64,000 bases of DNA from Streptomyces lasiicapitis (lineage in GTDB: Bacteria > Actinomycetota > Actinomycetes > Streptomycetales > Streptomycetaceae): assembly GCF_014646335.1 (NCBI RefSeq), contig NZ_BMNG01000011.1, positions 124,001 through 188,000 of the forward strand. The letters are read 5' to 3'. The notes beneath the pieces were generated by a model. It was not told where the DNA came from. It made no database searches and saw only the letters and a program-made list of their open reading frames with translations. Shown here one piece after another: positions 61,295 to 64,000 of this stretch (position 1 is its first letter; each line of letters opens with the position of its first letter). A program made the position numbers and the translations under genes.

Positions 61295-62818
61295 TTGTCG
61301 AGCAGCAATCCGCTGCGTGACGCCGCGGACCGACGGCTCCCGCGTATCGCGGGGCCGTCGGGCCTCGTCATCTTTGGCGTCACGGGCGATTTGTCCCGTA
61401 AAAAGTTGATGCCTGCTGTCTATGACCTCGCCAACCGGGGGCTGCTGCCGCCGGGCTTCTCGCTCATCGGCTTCGCCCGGCGCGAGTGGCAGGACGAGGA
61501 CTTCGCGCAGGAGGTGCACGACGCGGTCAAGCAGCACGCGCGCACGCCCTTCCGCGAGGAGGTCTGGCAGCAGCTCATCCAGGGCATGCGCTTCGTCCAG
61601 GGCAACTTCGACGACGACGACGCCTTCGAGCAGCTGAAGGCGACGATCCAGGACCTGGACAAGAAGCAGGGCACGGGCGGCAACTTCGCCTTCTACCTGT
61701 CGGTGCCGCCGAAGTTCTTCCCCCAGGTCGTCCAGCAGCTCAAGAAGCACGAGCTGGCGGAGGCGCCGGAGGGTTCCTGGCGCCGCGCGGTCATCGAGAA
61801 GCCGTTCGGGCACGACCTGAAGTCCGCCAAGGAACTGAACGCGATCGTGCACGAGGTGTTCGCCCCGGACCAGGTGTTCCGGATCGACCACTACCTCGGC
61901 AAGGAGACCGTCCAGAACATCCTGGCGCTGCGCTTCGCCAACCAGATGTTCGAGCCGATCTGGAACCGGTCGTACGTCGACCACATCCAGATCACGATGG
62001 CCGAGGACATCGGCATCGGCGGCCGCGCCGGGTACTACGACGGCATCGGCGCCGCCCGTGACGTCATCCAGAACCACCTCCTCCAGCTGATGGCGCTGAC
62101 CGCGATGGAGGAGCCCGCCTCCTTCGACGCGGACGCGCTGGTGGCGGAGAAGGCGAAGGTCCTCGGCGCGGTGAAGCTGCCCAGGGACCTCGGCAAGGGC
62201 ACCGTGCGCGCGCAGTACTCCGCGGGCTGGCAGGGCGGCGAGAAGGCCGTCGGCTATCTCCAGGAGGACGGCACCGACCCCAAGTCGAAGACCGACACGT
62301 ACGCCGCCATCAAGCTGCAGGTGGACAACCGCCGTTGGGCGGGCGTCCCGTTCTACCTGCGCACCGGCAAGCGCCTGGGCCGCCGCGTCACGGAGATCGC
62401 GGTCGTCTTCCAGCGCGCCCCGCACTCCCCCTTCGACCACACCGCCACCGAGGAGCTCGGGCAGAACGCGATCGTCATCCGCGTCCAGCCGGACGAGGGC
62501 ATCACGGTCCGCTTCGGCTCGAAGGTGCCGGGCACGTCCATGGAGATCCGGGACGTGTCGATGGACTTCGCGTACGGCGAGTCCTTCACGGAGTCCAGCC
62601 CGGAGGCCTACGAGCGCCTCATCCTGGACGTCCTGCTCGGCGACGCCAACCTCTTCCCGCGCACCGAGGAGGTCGAGCTGTCCTGGAACATCCTCGACCC
62701 GATCGAGGAGTACTGGGACGAGCACGGCAAGCCCGCGCAGTACCCGGCCGGGACCTGGGGCCCGGTCGAGGCGGACGAAATGCTCGCACGAGACGGACGG
62801 AGCTGGCGTCGGCCATGA
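61295..62818 (+). CDS. zwf: Glucose-6-phosphate 1-dehydrogenase
   Basis: A 507-residue enzyme that oxidises glucose-6-phosphate to the lactone and makes NADPH. The NADP-binding stretch is FGVTGDLSRKKLMPA; the substrate and catalytic motif is FRIDHYLGKE (His base). The TTG start at 61295 uses the GGAGGG inside the end of tal, and the first residues match the usual actinobacterial beginning. The stop overlaps opcA (ATGA), fitting the need for OpcA in G6PDH assembly. Confidence 0.94.
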   Translation: MSSSNPLRDAADRRLPRIAGPSGLVIFGVTGDLSRKKLMPAVYDLANRGLLPPGFSLIGFARREWQDEDFAQEVHDAVKQHARTPFREEVWQQLIQGMRFVQGNFDDDDAFEQLKATIQDLDKKQGTGGNFAFYLSVPPKFFPQVVQQLKKHELAEAPEGSWRRAVIEKPFGHDLKSAKELNAIVHEVFAPDQVFRIDHYLGKETVQNILALRFANQMFEPIWNRSYVDHIQITMAEDIGIGGRAGYYDGIGAARDVIQNHLLQLMALTAMEEPASFDADALVAEKAKVLGAVKLPRDLGKGTVRAQYSAGWQGGEKAVGYLQEDGTDPKSKTDTYAAIKLQVDNRRWAGVPFYLRTGKRLGRRVTEIAVVFQRAPHSPFDHTATEELGQNAIVIRVQPDEGITVRFGSKVPGTSMEIRDVSMDFAYGESFTESSPEAYERLILDVLLGDANLFPRTEEVELSWNILDPIEEYWDEHGKPAQYPAGTWGPVEADEMLARDGRSWRRP

Positions 62819-63927
62819 AGATCGACCTCACGGACACCACGGCCAGCAAGATCAACAAGGCGCTCGTACAGGGCCGCCGCGCGATCGGCACCCCGGCCGT
62901 CGGCATGGTGCTCACCCTCGTCATCGTCACCGACGAGGAGAACGCCTACGACGCGCTGCGCGCCGCCAGCGAGGCCTCCCGCGAGCACCCCTCGCGCACG
63001 CTGGTCGTCATCAAGCGGGTCTCGCGCTCGCCGCGTGACCGTACGACGTCGCGCCTGGACGCCGAGGTCAGGGTCGGCGCCGACGCGGGCACTGGCGAAA
63101 CGGTCATCCTGCGCCTTTACGGCGAGGTGCTCAACCACGCGCAGTCGGTGGTCCTGCCGCTGCTCCTTCCGGACGCGCCTGTCGTCGCCTGGTGGCCGGT
63201 CAACGCGCCGCTGGACCCGGCACAGGACCCGCTCGGCGCGCTCGCCCAGCGCCGCGTCACGGACACCTACGCCGCCGAGCAGCCCATCCACGAGCTCACC
63301 GCGCGCGCCGAGGCCTACCACCCCGGCGACACGGACCTGTCCTGGACCCGCATCACGCCGTGGCGCTCGATGCTGGCCGCGGCCCTGGACCAGGTGACGT
63401 GCGAGGTGACCGCCGCGGAGGTGGAGGGCGAGGAGTTCAACCCGAGCGTCGAGCTGCTCGCGATGTGGCTCGCGGAGCGGCTCTCCGTGCCGGTCAAGCG
63501 CTCGGCGTCGCCGGGCCCCGGTCTGACGGGCGTGCGCATGGAGACCAACTGCGGTCCGATCGTGCTCGGTCGTGCCGACGGGTCCCTCGCGACGCTCTCC
63601 ATCCAGGGCCAGCCGGACCGCGCGGTCGCGCTCAAGCGCCGTGAGACGTCCGAGCTGATCGCGGAGGAGCTGCGGCGGCTCGACCCGGACGACACGTATG
63701 CGGCGGCGCTGAAGTTCGGGGTGGACCGGCTGGGTGAGGCGGTGCTGAACGGGGTCTCGTCCTCGGGCGGCTCTGCTGCGGCGCCGGGTTCCGCCACGGA
63801 CGGCGGGGCTTCGAAGGAGGGCTCGGACACGCCGGGCTCCGGAACGTCGGACTCCGCCGCGTCTGGCAGCGCTGCCAAGAAGTCCTCCGCGAAGGCCCCG
63901 GCCACCAAGAAGGCGGCCTCGAAGTGA
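62815..63927 (+). CDS. opcA: OpcA, glucose-6-phosphate dehydrogenase assembly protein
   Basis: A 370-residue OpcA, needed for proper assembly or activation of G6PDH in actinobacteria and cyanobacteria. The core is residues about 1-310 (DTTASKINKALVQGRR, PDAPVVAWWPVNAP, SLATLSIQGQPDRAVALKRR). After it comes a tail of about 60 residues made nearly only of Ser, Gly, Ala, Thr and Lys, ending KKSSAKAPATKKAASK; the tail resembles histone-H1-like sequences and is probably disordered. ATGA overlap with zwf and GTGA overlap with pgl. Confidence 0.92.
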   Translation: MKIDLTDTTASKINKALVQGRRAIGTPAVGMVLTLVIVTDEENAYDALRAASEASREHPSRTLVVIKRVSRSPRDRTTSRLDAEVRVGADAGTGETVILRLYGEVLNHAQSVVLPLLLPDAPVVAWWPVNAPLDPAQDPLGALAQRRVTDTYAAEQPIHELTARAEAYHPGDTDLSWTRITPWRSMLAAALDQVTCEVTAAEVEGEEFNPSVELLAMWLAERLSVPVKRSASPGPGLTGVRMETNCGPIVLGRADGSLATLSIQGQPDRAVALKRRETSELIAEELRRLDPDDTYAAALKFGVDRLGEAVLNGVSSSGGSAAAPGSATDGGASKEGSDTPGSGTSDSAASGSAAKKSSAKAPATKKAASK

Positions 63928-64000
63928 GTGCGGCTCCGCAGCTCGTCGTCCACCGCGACAAGGAGCTGATGGCGCAGGCCGCCGCGGCCCGCCTCATCAC
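63924..64000 (+). CDS. pgl: 6-phosphogluconolactonase (partial, runs off the window)
   Basis: Only the first 25 codons are present (starting SAAPQLVVHRDKELMAQ after the GTG). GTG at 63924 overlaps the opcA stop by four bases. The beginning and the operon position after opcA fit DevB/Pgl, which hydrolyses 6-phosphogluconolactone made by G6PDH. The identity rests mainly on gene order. Confidence 0.75.
   Translation, partial: MSAAPQLVVHRDKELMAQAAAARLI

Overview
The window is very GC-rich chromosomal DNA with strong G/C third-codon bias, frequent GTG starts, ATGA/GTGA gene overlaps and only three TTA codons found by eye. It carries families typical of mycolate-free, mycothiol-using actinobacteria: TIGR03086 proteins, TerD, OpcA, SigE-type sigma factors and paired PASTA-less Ser/Thr kinases. 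The organism is almost certainly a Streptomyces. From memory, the order suf - ctaA - ctaB - tkt - tal - zwf - opcA - pgl is the standard arrangement in the conserved core of Streptomyces chromosomes.

Layout. About 1-3.4 kb: a DinB/TIGR03086 protein, an MFS exporter and a secreted S37 aminopeptidase. About 3.5-13.4 kb: a sugar-acid and polyol catabolism region. A divergent pair (kdgD plus an unknown TIM-barrel-like protein, facing a uronate dehydrogenase) shares a mirrored promoter region. It is followed by a secreted alpha/beta hydrolase, a DeoR regulator, an ABC sugar importer without its own ATPase, and a zinc polyol dehydrogenase. About 13.5-16.1 kb: a double TerD protein and ACC deaminase. 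About 16.4-17.6 kb: an AT-richer orphan Hint/LAGLIDADG gene. About 17.8-22.7 kb: two paralogous membrane Ser/Thr kinases with beta-propeller ectodomains. About 22.8-26.4 kb: a PhoX-type phosphatase with a possible PHO box, then a three-gene set (free-standing small domain, trypsin-like protease carrying the same domain, Cys-containing 148-residue protein). About 26.6-37.6 kb: mixed accessory genes (secreted nuclease, SGNH hydrolase, SDR, a 54-residue peptide coupled to a Cys-rich protein, dapA, an ECF sigma factor with a propeller membrane partner). About 37.7-42.5 kb: a lipoprotein, dapD, an MFS exporter divergent from an HxlR-peroxiredoxin fusion, and an SMR pump with its TetR regulator. About 42.6-49.3 kb: the complete sufR-B-D-Rieske-C-S-U-T operon. 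About 49.4-58 kb: an AAC(3) homolog, an internally deleted FNT channel gene, a drug-type ABC exporter, ctaA, an amidohydrolase, a degenerate AMP-binding protein and ctaB. From 58 kb to the end: the oxidative and non-oxidative pentose phosphate operon tkt-tal-zwf-opcA-pgl (pgl runs off the edge).

How genes work together. The suf operon makes Fe-S clusters under SufR, whose CAAC-N6-GTTG operator overlaps a leaderless sufR start. ctaA and ctaB make heme A for the aa3 oxidase. The pentose phosphate genes supply NADPH and erythrose-4-phosphate. dapA and dapD serve lysine and diaminopimelate synthesis. The sugar-acid genes would feed 2-oxoglutarate semialdehyde, although glucarate dehydratase and the semialdehyde dehydrogenase are not in the window.

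Most unusual items: the orphan Hint/homing-endonuclease gene lacking the terminal Asn; the protease with a duplicated free-standing domain; the HxlR-peroxiredoxin fusion; the broken FNT gene; two copies of a 98-bp structured repeat with a rewritten stem; and several genes whose start codon lies exactly 7 nt after a -10 box (leaderless). No tRNA, rRNA, CRISPR array or prophage was seen.
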